From Oribacterium sp. NK2B42 (lineage in GTDB: Bacteria > Bacillota > Clostridia > Lachnospirales > Lachnospiraceae), in the NCBI RefSeq assembly GCF_000424445.1, contig NZ_AUJX01000004.1:62001-126000 (forward strand): 64,000 bases of DNA, written 5' to 3'. Below the pieces are notes generated by a model that was not told the origin of the DNA, did no database searches, and worked only from the letters and a program-made list of their open reading frames with translations. A program made the translations under genes and the position numbers. Below, piece after piece: positions 62,712 to 64,000 of the stretch. How positions within the stretch are numbered: position 1 is the stretch's first letter; every line of letters begins with the position of its first letter.

Positions 62712-63011
62712 TTATTCAATGGTCAGAATGTCTGAAAAACCTGTTACATTGAATATCTCATCGATTTCCTCGGAAACATTTCTGATAACCATTTTTCCCT
62801 GCTTATTCATCTTCTTCTGAGCTGAAAGAAGAACACGAAGTCCGGCACTGGAGATATACTCAAGTGCTGCAAAGTCAAATGTAAGCTCAGTTACGTCCTG
62901 GATTTCTGCATTGATCTCCTGCTCAAGCTGAGGTGCTGTTGTTGTATCAAGGCGTCCCTCAAGTACGAGATCTAATTTGCTGTCCTCTTTTTTCTTTGTG
63001 ATGTTAAACAT
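62712..63011 (-). CDS. STAS-domain anti-anti-sigma factor-like protein
   Basis: This 99-residue protein is a single STAS domain, like SpoIIAA/RsbV: LVLEGRLDTTTAPQLEQEI, ELTFDFAALEYISSAGLRVLL and the closing MVIRNVSEEIDEIFNVTGF. The conserved phosphorylatable Ser is one of S54/S55 in YISSAG. Such proteins bind an ATPase kinase partner and release a sigma factor or other target. A likely partner is the gene starting at 63663, 34 bp upstream. Confidence 0.92.
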   Translation of the reverse strand: MFNITKKKEDSKLDLVLEGRLDTTTAPQLEQEINAEIQDVTELTFDFAALEYISSAGLRVLLSAQKKMNKQGKMVIRNVSEEIDEIFNVTGFSDILTIE

Positions 63012-63045
63012 ACTATTTCTTCCTTTTCTGTTTTTATAGTTTTAA

Positions 63046-63663
63046 TTATTTACATATTATAGTCAGATCAACATGATCATTCTTTACACCAACTATAACA
63101 TCTTTTGCAAGACTTGCAACTATAGACTTTTCCAGTTCGTCACTGGCATCTTCCATTTCTTCTCCCTCAGAGTCCTGAATCGTACCTCTGTAGTTCTCAA
63201 GTGACCACATCATGGGGACTCCTGCTGCGGGGTACTCTCCCATGAGTCCCATGGACATAAAATCATATCCTACGCCGTACTCCTGCTGAAGCTTTGCGCT
63301 TTCATCAAAACTCAAAAGTCCGTTTTGGATGATATCGCTTATTTTTCCCATAAAGCCTTTTGCCGCTGCGTTTTCATGGCTTGTGGAAACGGAGAGCAAT
63401 GCTTCCTTTTTTCCTTTGTCCATGATGGTTTCTGCCTGAAGTCTTACCCTGAATTCTCCGTTTTCTTCTTCTATCCAGAACAGGGCCTCAAAGTCTCCGG
63501 TCATGGCACGCACCATACCTAAGGTTTCTTCACAAACAAGTCTCAAGTGAATGGCCTTTTTGTTTTCCAGTGCTCTGCTTCTGATGTATTTATCAACTGC
63601 GTTCAATGCTTCTTCGGTGCTTTCATCTCCGCCGTTGATCCTGATTTCACTCATTTTCTTCAT
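63046..63663 (-). CDS. Degenerate RsbW-like (HATPase-type) protein
   Basis: From the ATG at 63663, after AAAGGAG, the protein has 205 residues. The first third resembles the histidine-kinase-type ATPase of anti-sigma factors, with HLRLVCEETLGMVRAM in the place of the N-box, but the conserved Asn is replaced and no clear G-boxes follow. The final strand KNDHVDLTIICK fits the fold's end. The middle contains a loop with repeated Met/Gly (SMGLMGEYPAAGVPMMW). Its position beside a STAS protein suggests a switch pair. It may bind without kinase activity. Confidence 0.6.
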   Translation of the reverse strand: MKKMSEIRINGGDESTEEALNAVDKYIRSRALENKKAIHLRLVCEETLGMVRAMTGDFEALFWIEEENGEFRVRLQAETIMDKGKKEALLSVSTSHENAAAKGFMGKISDIIQNGLLSFDESAKLQQEYGVGYDFMSMGLMGEYPAAGVPMMWSLENYRGTIQDSEGEEMEDASDELEKSIVASLAKDVIVGVKNDHVDLTIICK

Positions 63664-63765
63664 GCCACGATCTCCTTTCATTCATACTTTTTCTATTTTA
63701 CACCCTAAGTGGCTGGATGTCTCAAAAATTTTTTAACTTTATCATACAATTCGGAGGAATGGGGC

Positions 63766-63995
63766 GGTCAGAGCATGGGGGCAGCCGGTTAAAAACGGGT
63801 CGCTGCGGCGGAAAAATCTGAAACAGCCCCCTAAGCGGCTCTAGGCCCTCGCCAATGTCAGAGATTTTCTCTTATGAAAACTCTGACTTGGCGAGGGGGC
63901 TAAGGAAAAGGGAACCAAGAGCCGCTAAGGGGGCTGTTTCTGATTTTTCTCGTCCTCGCTCAACGTTTTTAACCGGCTGCCCCCATGCTCTGACC
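63766..63995 (+). repeat. Palindromic element, copy C (single layer)
   Basis: This 230-bp element has perfect 25-bp arms (GGTCAGAGCATGGGGGCAGC and on) and the same core as copies A and B, including CCTCGCCAA/TTGGCGAGG, TCAGAG/CTCTGA and the one-sided segment at 63898-63919. It has one arm layer where A and B have two. The stems CAGCCCC/GGGGCTG and AGCGGC/GCCGCT differ from copy A in both strands, keeping the pairing. The next gene lies beyond the window. Confidence 0.9.
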
Positions 63996-64000
63996 TTACT

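Overview
The window looks like chromosomal DNA of a Lachnospiraceae-type Firmicute (Butyrivibrio, Pseudobutyrivibrio or a relative). This is inferred from moderately low G+C, AGGAGG-type ribosome binding sites, a recA-recX-rny neighbourhood, YesM/YesN-type sugar sensing, an Mgl-type galactose transporter, DUF624 and LtrA proteins, and Firmicute-style RNase Y and YhaN/YhaO. The species cannot be named from sequence alone. Nearly all genes are on the minus strand; only ispE, a GntR regulator and an AraC regulator are on the plus strand. No rRNA, tRNA, CRISPR array, transposase or phage gene was seen.

Layout: (1) 1-10.4 kb is housekeeping: a CBS/DRTGG inorganic pyrophosphatase (cut by the window edge), a class A penicillin-binding protein, RNase Y, a MarR regulator, a thiol/peroxide set (gpx, trxB, trxA), recX and recA. 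(2) 10.7-18.7 kb is an efflux operon: a TetR regulator, a HlyD-type adaptor, an RND pump and two TolC-like proteins, which is unusual in a monoderm lineage. (3) 19-27 kb holds ispE, a GntR regulator, the YhaO/YhaN nuclease pair, LtrA and purC. (4) 27.4-36.2 kb holds a PfkB sugar kinase, a chemoreceptor paired with a sugar-binding lipoprotein, an AraC regulator, a DUF624 protein and a BCCT transporter. (5) 36.3-46.8 kb is a galactose-type uptake and sensing block: MglB/MglA/MglC, a small membrane protein, a YesN/YesM two-component system and two further periplasmic-binding proteins. (6) 46.8-61.7 kb is a surface-glycan cluster: GT2 enzymes, LicD, RfbF/RfbG/RfbH for a CDP-deoxysugar, two large multi-pass membrane proteins, a 1233-residue methyltransferase-like/kinase-like/coiled-coil/GT2/GT4 fusion, and an ABC ATPase with a Wzt-like C-terminal glycan-binding domain. 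(7) 61.8-63.7 kb holds a secreted Ala/Thr-rich protein and a STAS/ATPase-like switch pair.

Two things stand out. First, there is a family of very large nested intergenic palindromes: full copies at 5588-5944, 20665-21013 and 63766-63995, a half copy at 61795-61874 and a minimal form at 33583-33652. They share a core with compensating base changes in its stems and a conserved one-sided purine-rich segment. Most sit within a few bases of stop codons. They look like an undescribed structured RNA or DNA element. Second, the glycan cluster resembles the chain-terminator/ruler plus Wzt export logic of Gram-negative O9a-type O-antigens, here fused into one giant protein in a Gram-positive-type genome, with a hairpin and U8 attenuator-like leader at the head of the ATPase gene.
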